Of a DNA stretch of 64,000 bases, positions 12,605 to 22,620 are shown piece after piece (positions within the stretch are counted from its first letter, which is position 1; the number at the start of each line of letters is the position of its first letter). The notes beneath the pieces are model-generated. The model saw nothing but the letters and a program-made list of their open reading frames with translations. It ran no database searches and was not told where the DNA came from. The stretch comes from Acestrorhynchus altus (Eukaryota > Chordata > Actinopteri > Characiformes > Acestrorhynchidae). A program made the position numbers and the translations under genes. The stretch covers positions 39,469,971 to 39,533,970 of the forward strand of contig CM067504.1 in NCBI GenBank assembly GCA_034509495.1, read 5' to 3'.

Positions 12605-12880
12605 ACACACAATATCTAGGCCTATGACATCATCAGCCCCACCCCCTCTCTCCGATCAGTCAGAGTCTGCATGCAGATGGATCATGCACATGTGGTCAGT
12701 AGTAAATGTTCACTGGGTGGCTGCTACGGCATTTAAACTGGGGTTTAAATCAGTTGGAAAATCCAGTTTCAGCTGGATTACTCTCTAATATTTTGTTGTA
12801 CGTCAAAGCCGTTGCATAATAAGGCAAGTCTAGCAGCTTGTTGTGATTCGTGCATCTTGTCGGTAGGTTACTCTGATCCT
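12605..12880 (+). repeat. Repeat R1, right part of a split copy
   Basis: ATGACATCATCAGCCCCACC, GATCAGTCAGAGTCTGCATG, CATGTGGTCAGTAGTAAATG, CAGCTGGATTACTC and GTCGGTAGGTTACTCTGATC follow the order of R1. It resumes where the left part at 11855-11905 stops. Confidence 0.65.
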
Positions 12881-15800
12881 GTGATCACATGGCTCACAAT
12901 GTCAGTAGTTCATACAAAGACTGAACACAAATTTAATAAAATACCAAATAGATCATAGTTAAAGAGTCAGTTATTCAGTCCGCAAATCTAAACGCTTAAG
13001 CATATCGAAAATCCATTTGTATGCTGGAATGGTGCAGGACACCCTTAGTTGGAGAAGCAGTGACGTTGTCTCATATTTACCACTGGGACTCTCGACAAGG
13101 TGACGAAAGGGCAAGGCCAAGTCCCACATGACCAGCTGCCTAACAGATTAAAGTGGGCTCAAAACGTACAGATTGCCACTAGGAAAAAAAATAATAATGG
13201 CAGCATGGCCTTCCCTTTATGACAGCAACAAAACATTCCCCCGAGACCAATCTTTTTATCTTTCCTGAAAGAATGACAAATAAAACACTTCCAAAGGCAA
13301 GGAATTCTGCGGCCAAACACATTTATAGGGCTGAGATGTCCTGGACAAAGGCGTTTTTTCACTGATACCAACCGGGTCACAGCTATATGTGGCAGGTTTT
13401 TCACTGACCACAGGGATAGATGACTTTTATCTGGCCTTGTTCCGAAACACCATCCAAATAAATAAGTAGTGTTTGACACTGGAATTTAAGCACAAGACTC
13501 TTCTGTCAAATAAAATTTCTGCATTAAAAGATCTAAGCAGCAATGCTGCCTTCACACTTACACGATCCCCTCATATTTAATGTGAATACAGTGCCAGTAT
13601 GATATCAGTATGATATTGATAAACAAAAACTAGGAAAAAAATATTACGTTAATAAGGAATAAATTACTTTTAACGAATTCGTTTATATTTTCACATAAAA
13701 ATATCTGATCCACTCCACGAGTGATGAACTGACAGAAAGCAAGAAAGAAACTACATATCAATGGTTACAGAAATGCTGCATATTCCATACACGCACGACT
13801 ATACACTACTATACTGTATTACACTATACTATTCCAGGCATTTTCAGAGGGAGCGCTGAACCTCCTGAGAACAGACTTGGCCTCTGAGCATGGCTGTGTT
13901 CTTTCTTTCTTTTCCTTTCTTCCCTTCTTTCTTTTAAGGACACAAATACCACCGTCTATCACTAACTTTGCAAACTGGGAAATTAAGGTTCAAGGCTTGA
14001 GGACTTATTGAAAAAAAAAAAAAAAAAAAAGGGCCTTAAATTTAAATGTACTTCAGCGAAAACCTCAACCAACTTACTTTCCGGGATACTTGAACACAAT
14101 GGTGCAGAAAGGTTCTGCACATTTCCCTCGATCTTTTTTTTTTAATAAAGACCACTACATTCATATAAGAGCACTCACGAAGCCGTTAGATTGGAATGAA
14201 TTATGAATTATAAATGCATTTAATGGCTCTCACTACTATGACCCTACATCATCAAACACCCTTTAAATACATTACATTCAGGCCTTTGATAGTATAACAT
14301 TCCTTATATAATTACATTCCTTGGAGTTGTATGAAGTTCTTTCACTGTGGCTAAAACACTGATACATTCCACAGGGTTGCATAACAAAGGAAGGGTTAGA
14401 TAACAAAAAACCAACATGTCAATTCTTTGAGCCACAAATATGTGAGCCCCTGAAAAACAGAAAAATACATATCAACTAATAAGAGGCGACTTTATTTAAG
14501 GTGAACGGAGAGGTCCAGGTTCTCCGAGGAGGATGCATCTCATCTGCATCACTGCATCATCTGCACCAAGAATAAATATTCATCGCGTTATTGTCTCAGC
14601 GTGGTTTGGACGCCTGACAGCGTCTTGTACGATTTGAACCGATTCCTTTTTAGACACATTTGAGTTTTTGTTCAATTTCAGCTTTTGTCTTTGCCAATCT
14701 TTTTGTTCGTTTTGGACAAAAAGGGAGCTGAAAATCTCTGCCTGAAAATCCAAAGCCAGGAACTCACATGCTTAAAGATTAAGTTGGTCACTATAATGAG
14801 GCATGGGGTGCTAATTGTAAAGGGCCTCTTTGGGTTGTTTCTTTTTTATCCTCTCTCTTTTTTCAGACAAATATCTGACAGTGGCTTTGCATGGCAAACC
14901 TGTTTAATGAATGCCTAATCCCGCAGACGCGCATTATGGCAAAACTGTCACACATCGCATTGTGGCAATATTAAGTTGATTTTACATTATCATCCTCTGG
15001 TAATGCTAGAATATTTGGATTCCCTTTAATGCGGGGGCTTCTTTTTTTCTTTTTTTTTTTGGGAAAAAGGGAACAGTAGTGAACTAAATCTGGTTCTTCT
15101 CCCCCTCTCCTTTGAATCCAGCCCAGTGACGAGGCTCCACAGAAATGGCTTCTTTATTGGGCTGACAGCTCCAAGCCTTCCATACTCATCATCAAGCCCT
15201 CAAACAAAGGGCCCAGCTGAGCTCGCTTAAGAGCATTCGCGACATGTTCACAGCACATTTAGTCAATGTAAACCAGGAGTAAAATCGTGGCACTGTACTG
15301 CATGAACAATGAAGGAAGAGGTGCAGTCGTGCTGGATGGTGCCATCATCCATGACAAACAGAGGCCAAGCCAAAGGAACAATGAACAAAGTCTCTGTGGG
15401 GGAGAGAATACACTTGCTGTGCCGTTATTTATTGTACTCCTCATCAGAGACTGATTCACTCTTCATGCTTTCTGCCTGTACGCTCCTTCTCTGATACCAG
15501 TGCCATGATTTTCTGCATAGATTGAAAAATATTTTACAATTAGGTCAAAAATAATGACAAATTAAGTCAACCGACCAGTTTTAGTAGGGCTGGGCAATAC
15601 AATGTATTTATCGATATATTTCACGATATGTTTTTTTACAAGAAGTAAAAAATGGCCATAGCGTAATATTGCATGTGTTACGCAGGTTACACTCTGTGTA
15701 TGATTTAATTCCAGAGTAATTAAGAGTGTGAGTGGGTCGATTGTGTGGAAATGGTTTGGTTTCTGGAGGGACGACGCTCTACAGAGTCTAGTTCGGATTA

Positions 15801-16289
15801 TGTCATAAAAGCTTTGCAGTGAAAGGTTACTGTTCATAAATACAGCCTGCTGCGTTTCTGCTCTTACAATACATTGCTGATACTTTAACCTTATGCTCTG
15901 TTTCTCTTAGATATTTCGACACATGGGCTTTTAAGTCATCTCGCTCGGCCCTTTTGGGAAGGCTCGTAAAGAATTATATTACCTGAATTCAAGGTCTAAT
16001 TCGTGAAAACAGCAGAAAAGGACTTTTGTTTTGTTATATGGTGCATTATCTTGCTGGAAGACGGGGTTGGGAACGGCACGGTGGTGCACATGCTAATTAA
16101 CAAGTGAGTTCAATCAGGTGTGAAAAGCAACAAACTGTAAGTAACCAAGTAACAAAACCGTGCTTGAATCCCCACCCCAGTAAAGTGTGACCATGAAGGG
16201 ATGCACACGGTCAACAGCAGTACAGGCTGTGTGTTTTCGATTGGTGTTAACACTGTGTGAAAGGGCTTTATCTTTAGGTTTAGGTACAG
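12881..16289. other. Non-coding stretch, with one possible hAT-type MITE end
   Basis: No gene seen. AGGGCTGGGCAATACAATG at 15585-15603, followed by TCGATATATTTCACGATATG, resembles the end of a common fish MITE, but the other end was not found. CAGCTTTTGTCTTTGCCAATC near 14681 and other unique parts are unexplained. Confidence 0.5.
14011..14030. repeat. Poly-A run
   Basis: Twenty A. Similar runs lie at 1-17, 17498-17522 and 29296-29319; none has a recognisable retrotransposon directly upstream. Confidence 0.9.
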
Positions 16290-16565
16290 AATGAGACTTT
16301 GGATGTCTCTATGGTGATACCACTCACTTCCACAATCAAGAGCAAACCAAACTAACCTCTGGGGTTTAAAGAAGTCTCCTCCAAAGTCCTTTCTAATGAC
16401 GGTCTCATCATTTGCAGCGGATGTGCTGCACCTGACTCTAATTTCCTGTTGCATTTCTATTAATTATGTTTCCCAAATGACGTCTAAAAGACATTTCTTT
16501 AGTTGTATGAGGTTAGTTTTATCACCTCCATCTCTCAATATGGTTCAAATAAAGATCAAATGTCT
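16290..16565 (-). mobile_element. Tc1-like relic, N-terminal end only
   Basis: Plus positions 16315-16420 (ACTCACTTCCACAATCAAGA and on) align with 47015-47115 of the 46-kb relic, including the AGAGCAAACCAAACTAA stretch and the AAGTCCTTTCTAA stretch. It therefore carries the first coding bases and leader of the same transposase family. CAAATAAAGATCAAATGTCT near 16547, a sequence often seen at the flank of Tc1-like elements, supports this. No useful reading frame remains. Confidence 0.65.
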
Positions 16566-18624
16566 GTACCTATAAATCCTTTGTATCATCCATCTACCAT
16601 CTCATTCCTATTCAAAAGCAAATTAGAGTAAAAAAGTGTCCTGACATATAGGCATAATTTAGAGGTGACAGTTATTCGTTTCCATAAACTCCGCCGAACC
16701 TGGATCTACTCGACATGCATCTGCTTCAACCTGCAAAAAATCCATCTCTGCAAGCTTTGCTATATGATTGTTCAATTCCTAATCATACACAACTAAGCTG
16801 GACAGGTCAGAGGAGGCCAAGTAAGCCCTTTTGGCTGAAGACATCCATTCTGCCAGAACTCTCTCATTACCACTGCTGGCAATGGGATGGTTTAGGGAAT
16901 TAGCAATCCCTCACACATGCAAACGCACACATACAGAGCTCGGTACACACACTGGAGTTCTGTTTAAACCACTCGTCCACTCTTCTGTCAGCAGTTTGGT
17001 GATTCACTTTCCACATGCCTGGCTCTTTACTTGGCTGAAGAAGAAGAAAGAAAGAAAGATGAAAAAGGACAAATGGGGGGAAAAAAAGGACAATATGCAT
17101 TTTACTGAAGTTACAGAGAATTCCTGTGTAATTAAAGTGGGTGAAATTAAGACGCCCGTTACTGCGCACACACACACACACACACACACACGCTGCCGAA
17201 ACAGTGCTTAGAGAAGAACACGCCTATTCTTGAGGTTTAGTGCATTTAAAAGTAGCTCAAAGCCAGTGGCTTATAGCGAGAGCTGTAAAGAAAGGACCAT
17301 CAGTGAGCCCTCCACAGCAGCGATGGGGAGGCGAGTCTGCACGGGCGCTAAGCATTTTTTGAATATTACTGACCCAGCATTTGGAAATACGAAGCACAAC
17401 AAGGCAAAAAAATGAATGCTTTTTTAGTCCAGAAATCCTTTCACCCTCTCATATTCAGCCGATCAGATTAAGAAAGAGGTTTAAGGAGATTTGGACCAAA
17501 AAAAAAAAAAAAAAAAAAAAAACTTGCAAGCTCTGGGAGGGAGTCGTGAAGGTGGGGGAAAGAACAGTTTGTGATTCAGTGGCCTCAGGCAATTCATCAT
17601 AGAAATTGAGTTTCTAATGCAGCATCTTGTGAATCCCTTTTGCCCTGTCAACGTTTTAATACATTACATTGAGAATGTAAATCATGTTTTAAAAAAAGCT
17701 GGCAAAAGCTAGCATTAACTGCCCCCCTCCCAGTCTTTCATTTCTCCCCCAATCTCTGTGCCTCTCTCTCTCCCCCTGTCTCTCACTCACTCTATACACT
17801 AAAGCACTGACACAAACTCACTCCCATCAATGCCCAGCGCACTTGGGTAGATTTGAGGGAAGAGACTGCTTCAGGCCCGGTAATTCTCCGCCACAGAAAA
17901 GGAAAATCTAAATCTCATTATGCCACTTAACTTGCGATTTCTGGAGTTGTTGTGGGCCTCGACACAAATTCTGCGGGATAAATGAGTTTGTTTCTTTTCT
18001 TCTCCTCCCCTCCCCTCCCACTCTCCTTCACAAAGAAAAAGAAGCGTGCACAAATGGAGGTGGATATACTGGACTGTGCAAGGAGTGCATGACTGAACAC
18101 ATCCCGAGGCTCCATTACAGACTCGGGTGTCAAATTTGAATGCTGCAGTCGAGCTGTCTATAAATTAAACAGCCGTTCTGTAAACTTGGACAAACACTGT
18201 CGCTTTTGCACACTGAGCCTTTGCTCACTTGGATATCCACACCCTGAGCAGTTTAGCTCCAACTTTCACCAAACACATCTTCTTCAGCTCGGCTAATCGG
18301 GCCCTTCAACCACCAACACGCCAACAAACAGATCTCAGTACGAAACACCACGTGTTGAGCGTCCAGTGATGTGGAAGACCATGAAGTGCACACTACAACA
18401 CGCTGTAAAAGAAACATTTTCAACACTTTTATTTTGTTATTACAGTACAATACAATATATTGCGATACTATGCAACAAACAAATGCTTCCTACAACAACT
18501 TTAGGGATCTTCTAATATGTATTTGAATTTAACTTCATTTAATCTAATTGCATAATTTAAGTATGTGTAGGAATTGGGTCACGTTTTTATAAAAAAAAAA
18601 AATAAAGGTTTGTTATCCTGTTTG
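16566..18624. other. Non-coding stretch, no gene seen
   Basis: Holds a CA array at 17167 and poly-A at 17498. Pyrimidine-rich text at 17720-17830 and 18000-18030. No exon with convincing splice sites. Confidence 0.6.
17167..17191. repeat. (CA)n microsatellite
   Basis: Twelve CA units. Confidence 0.95.
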
Positions 18625-18720
18625 TTATGGTGTGTGTCATGTCTGTAGGTTACCCTGTTCCTGAGTTATGACGCCTGGAATACCACGTCTAGACACACAG
18701 AACCCACAGCCTGCAAAAGA
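18625..18720 (+). repeat. Repeat R1, right-end fragment
   Basis: CATGTCTGTAGGTTACCCTG then TTCCTGAGTTATGACGCCTG and GAATACCA matches 63420-63468 and the end of the 12.8-kb copy. Confidence 0.5.
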
Positions 18721-18875
18721 AAAAGAAATCAATTTTGTGTTTCGGGGAATCGATACAGTATCACAAAATATAATATCACAATTATCAAGTGTATAATATT
18801 TTTATTTAGTTTTTTCATAAATGAATGATGCAGGGGTCAAAATTCAATATATTGCAATACATGGTACAGTTTTTA

Positions 18876-18918
18876 ACACACACACACACACCTACACACA
18901 CACACACACACACACACA
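18876..18918. repeat. (CA)n microsatellite
   Basis: CA units broken once by CCTA near 18891. Confidence 0.95.
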
Positions 18919-19029
18919 AAACACTGGGGATTATTGAGGAAGGTGTCATTTTACAATATTTTATAATATTAATTTAACAGTTCATTTGACCCTGTAAAAA
19001 TACAGTAATACACAGATTTACCTGGTTTT

Positions 19030-19145
19030 TATTTTTGTCTGACATTTCTTCTGAAATCAAGGTCATTCCTTCCCTCTTTTGCTGTAAAACAACCTCTGCT
19101 CTGCTGGGGAGGCTTTATAGTAGATCTTGTGAGATGTTGCATTCA
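19030..19145 (+). mobile_element. Decayed MITE left part, same family
   Basis: CATTTCTTCTGAAATCAAGG at 19043-19062, then CTCTGCTGGGGAGGCTTTAT and TGTTGCATTCAGG, follow the order of the 20.3 and 50.7 kb copies but with more change. The terminal repeat itself is lost. Confidence 0.5.
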
Positions 19146-19998
19146 GGAAAGGGTGGACCTCATGAGCATAAACCAGTACACCCTTAAAACATACATGTGC
19201 TTCAAACGGTTCTCTGAGCACCCGGTTCCATAAACAACCACGTTTGTAATTGGCAAATAGCCTTTATACCAAGTCAAGGTTCTTCGAAACATCACCATCT
19301 TCATGGAAACATCCCCCCATTTTGGAACCTCATTTCATGCTGCTATTGAACTGAAGGAAGAAAAACTCATGGCACTGTACTTCAACAACCATATTCTTAA
19401 TGGGAGTATCAAGACTCAAGGCTTTGGTATCAGTGTATCTCAAGCTAAGATATGTCCTCATCCTTATACTCTATTAAGATGCTGTTCAGTGCATCTTCAG
19501 ACGCACAAAAAAAAAAACGCAAAGTCTCTCAGCCTCCCGAAACATGCAGTCAAGTGTGCAGTAATGCAATGCTGAAAATCTCTACCTGAAGGGAAAAAGG
19601 GAAAATAATTGACAACCTTGCAGCAGTCATAACCCCATTCAGCCGCGTCACGTCCGCATACGGTGTCAAAAAATCTGTGAGTAAATCTGCTATTAATATG
19701 TATAAGTGTTATAATCTCTGCTTGAATGAGCTGCCGAATATGAGGGGGAAGATTTAGGAAAGCCGACATGAGTTTTTAGACAAGTAAATGGCCACCCCTC
19801 TTAATCACGTCTGAAATGATGCATTTCATATCAATCACTGGACCATGGGGTTGTCAGGGGGTTCAATATTACACGTTTTAGCCCACCATTATGAAACCAG
19901 TTCAACTGATTGCGCTGCTTACAGTCCATATAATCTTTGATAATCTTGTACTTAATTGCCACACATCAATTCCTCCAGATATTAAGTGTAATACATAT

Positions 19999-20002
<4 letters not shown>

Positions 20003-20061
<59 letters not shown>

Positions 20062-20087
20062 TGTGTGTGTGTGTGTTTGTGTTTAGG
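20003..20087. repeat. (GT)n microsatellite, first array
   Basis: About 35 GT units with few interruptions. A second array lies 55 bp downstream. Confidence 0.95.
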
Positions 20088-20136
20088 TGGGAGCGTAATC
20101 ATGTGTCTCTCCATTAGGTGCAGGTGTGCTTGTATA

Positions 20137-20142
<6 letters not shown>

Positions 20143-20187
<45 letters not shown>
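20143..20187. repeat. (GT)n microsatellite, second array
   Basis: Twenty-two pure GT units, ending shortly before a Tc1-type terminal repeat. Confidence 0.95.
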
Positions 20188-20189
<2 letters not shown>

Positions 20190-20225
20190 CTGAACACATA
20201 AAAATGGCCATAATGTTAAAGTTAG

Positions 20226-20258
20226 TACAGTACCAGTCAAAAGTTTGGACACCTTGAA
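20226..20258 (+). mobile_element. Isolated Tc1-type terminal repeat
   Basis: TACAGTACCAGTCAAAAGTT then TGGACACCTTG matches the terminal repeat of a common fish Tc1 family. It lies just after a GT array (20143-20187). No transposase follows. Confidence 0.6.
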
Positions 20259-20339
20259 TAAATGCATTATAGATTATATAACTCGGCTATGTCTTTCGAT
20301 ATTGATATTAATAACATGCACTAATTACATGTTATGTAT

Positions 20340-20485
20340 TAGACTATATGGACAAAACCTTCTCCTTCGTTTGAAATCAAGGGTATTAAAAAGGGTTTAT
20401 CCAGCTTTTGTTGGAATAACAGTCTCTACTGTCCAGGGAAGGTTTGGGAGCACAACTGTGAGGATTTCAACTGAAGTGTGGTATA
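20340..20485 (+). mobile_element. MITE left part, same family as 50.7 kb
   Basis: GACTATATGGACAAAAC is followed by TTTGAAATCAAGGGTATTAA, CTTTTGTTGGAATAACAGTC and TACTGTCCAGGGAAGG, matching 50724-50840 block by block. The right end is missing; the next sequence is a different repeat. Confidence 0.68.
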
Positions 20486-20627
20486 AGCTGGAGTGCTGGA
20501 TTTCCCTGCTCTAACAGACCTACTAAACCTTGCAATTAACAGATCAGTTGAATCAGGTGTGCTGGACCGGGAACAACACAAAACTGGGCAGGGATCTGGC
20601 ACTCCGGGACTGGGATTGCCGACTCCT
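20486..20627 (+). repeat. Dispersed fish repeat (GAATCAGGTGTGCTGG type)
   Basis: CCTGCTCTAACAGACCTACT, GTTGAATCAGGTGTGCTGGA and GGGACTGGGATTGCCGACTC form a pattern repeated widely in teleost DNA. A piece of the opposite end, CAGTGGTTCTGAAACTGGTC, lies at 32352-32371. Confidence 0.55.
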
Positions 20628-20879
20628 TTTATAAAGTATACAAATATGCCCTCAAAATACAGCTTTATCCATGTCCAGAGTCCGCAGTCTGACACGTTCA
20701 AAGTGGTCCCGATCCAGAGAGGAAAAAACTCCAGGTATGACATCATCTAATGGCGGGGTCAGAGAGTATCCACCGTGGATTTCATCATACATGCATCATA
20801 GTCTGAGAAGCATCTCTGGATTTTGGTGTTTGGTGTTTCTTGCCTGAGCAGAGGAATCAGCAAACTGTGCAGACTTCAA

Positions 20880-21170
20880 GCACTGCAAGACCGGGATCGC
20901 CCCGATATAAAGTATGCAAATATGCTCGACTCCTTCACGCTCGTGTTTAGCTCTATGCATTGTCTGTCACTGTCACGCAGAAACCTTGTACCCCCAAAAC
21001 AGTCCTTCCAGGAGAAAGAGAAAACCATCTTGACTTTCAATGGAGGCCAAAATAAAGCGATTTTTTCAATGCCGTTCATGAGCATTTCTATTAATCCGTC
21101 CACCGAGACATTTTGATATAATATGAAGATCCAAACCACGTCAGAAATGGAGATACGTGGTGCCTGCAAT
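20880..21170 (+). repeat. Dispersed repeat R3, longer copy
   Basis: CAGAAACCTTGTACCCCCAA, then AAACAGTCCTTCCAGGAGAA and CTTTCAATGGAGG resemble 42630-42700 (AAATCCTTGTATCTCCAAAA, CAACTTTCCAGAAGGAG). It also holds a stretch on TTTTGATATAATATGAAGATCC. No coding potential is seen. Confidence 0.45.
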
Positions 21171-21784
21171 GATATGGGACGTACGTTTGACTACACGTGG
21201 TGACTCCGTATTAAAACAAACGTGTGTGTGTGTGGACATCCGTGTTTCTGTAGATGCCTGTGTGAGTGTAATTGTGTGACTCCATTAAGGTGTATGTAAG
21301 CCTGCTCTCCCAGTGACCTGACGAGGACTGAATGCAAGTACACTCAGCCGTCTCTCCTCAGGAGTCATTAGCTGGCTGACTGGTGAGGTGTGGTGAGCGC
21401 CGCTACACAGCTCAACTTTATTTAATGCTTCAGGAGGCTGTTTCACTACGGGCCTCATGTGTAACGAAAAAGTAATCTCAAGGTGACGAGAGGGGAGCTG
21501 TGAAAAAAAGCAAACTGCCTCGGCTTCCTTCATCTCCATCCCTGCCAGATTCCCTGGAGCTCCTGGCCCTCTGAAGGTGATGCTTCTGAAAGACATGCCG
21601 GACAGGGCACGGCCACTGCTGGCCTTGGCTGTGTAACCTGGACAAGCTTTTTAACCTCCGAAACTGCACCTGTATTAGTCAGTTACAAGTCATGTGCTAT
21701 GAATTATTCAGTACCTAATAAAAATACCTACGTAATGAAAATAATATGGAATAATCTGAGGAAGAAAATTAAGTCTAGGCCCAC

Positions 21785-21965
21785 ATGGAGGTCCCTGCCG
21801 CACATTCTGGAAAAATGAAGGTGCTACAAAGATACCTTTCTGACATAGAAGAACCACTTTGGGTTAGATAAAGGACCATGAAGGTCAGAAGAACATTGAT
21901 GTAAAGGTCCTTTATCAATGAAAAGGTCTTTCACGCATCTCTATTGTACACATGGTTCTTCTAAA
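21785..21965. repeat. GGTTCTTC-type dispersed repeat
   Basis: Alternating direct and inverted copies of short words such as AGAAGAACCACTTTGG, GATAAAGGACC, GGTCCTTTATC and GGTTCTTCTAAAGC make a partly self-complementary block. Similar blocks are spread through fish genomes and probably derive from a DNA element. A related stretch lies at 19200-19310. Confidence 0.5.
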
Positions 21966-22044
21966 GCACTTCCAAGAAACTCGTGTATTGAAAAAGTTAT
22001 GACTCCATGTGAAACTTTGACTTAAAACATATGTTAACGTATAG

Positions 22045-22620
22045 ACATCTTCATTTGTGAGATGGAAATGATATAATTAAACACATAGACCTCAAGAAAT
22101 GTCTTAAGAAATAGCTGGTTTCTCCTCCTCTGGCTGAAATAAGGTCAGTTAGATGTTTTTTGTAACCATCTACCATCTCCTCCATGCGGAATTCTTTCAG
22201 CTTTTGATGCTTAAACTTCAGACTTTGTACAGACGCTCTTAAATTCTCCTCAAGCCTCCTCTGATACCATAAAGATCTCATATGATGGAGAGATCTCCAG
22301 ACCCTGCTTCAGCAAAGCAGCCCCAAACCATCACACTCCCACCACCATGCTTCACAGCTGCTATGAGGTTCTCGTGCCCAAAAGCAGCAAAGTTTTCCTC
22401 CTCATTCTGATGGTAGAAGCTGCACTTTGACATCAACTGGTTAGAGCTACCTGTAGGTGACATTTTAGGATGGTTGGATCTTATTCTACACATGCTAGGA
22501 AGGTGTGCGTGCTTAGTGTCATCTTTATCTCTCCATATAGATAAAATGAAGATCAAATGTCCATGAGTTTTTTAATGATGTCACAAAAAGTCAAATGTTT
22601 TCATGGGGTGTCCAACATGA
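22045..22620 (-). mobile_element. Tc1-like transposon relic, same family as at 46.2 kb
   Basis: The minus strand encodes AAVKHGGGSVMVWGCFAEAGSGD followed by RSLWYQRRLEENLRASVQSL. DNA at 22221-22350 is almost the same as 46450-46590, so both belong to one family. The N-terminal DNA-binding part is absent and the second and third catalytic residues are lost. Plus-strand sequence near 22570-22615 resembles a Tc1 end. Confidence 0.85.

Noticed and set aside
15578..15640. Complete hAT-type MITE
   Set aside because: One end resembles such an element, but no matching inverted end or target duplication was found.
16070..16090. GGCACGGTGGTGCACATGC as the head of a SINE
   Set aside because: Only about 15 bases fit; no box B or tail follows.
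19891..20267. Frames with Cys-Val or His-Thr runs on both strands
   Set aside because: They are translations of the GT arrays.
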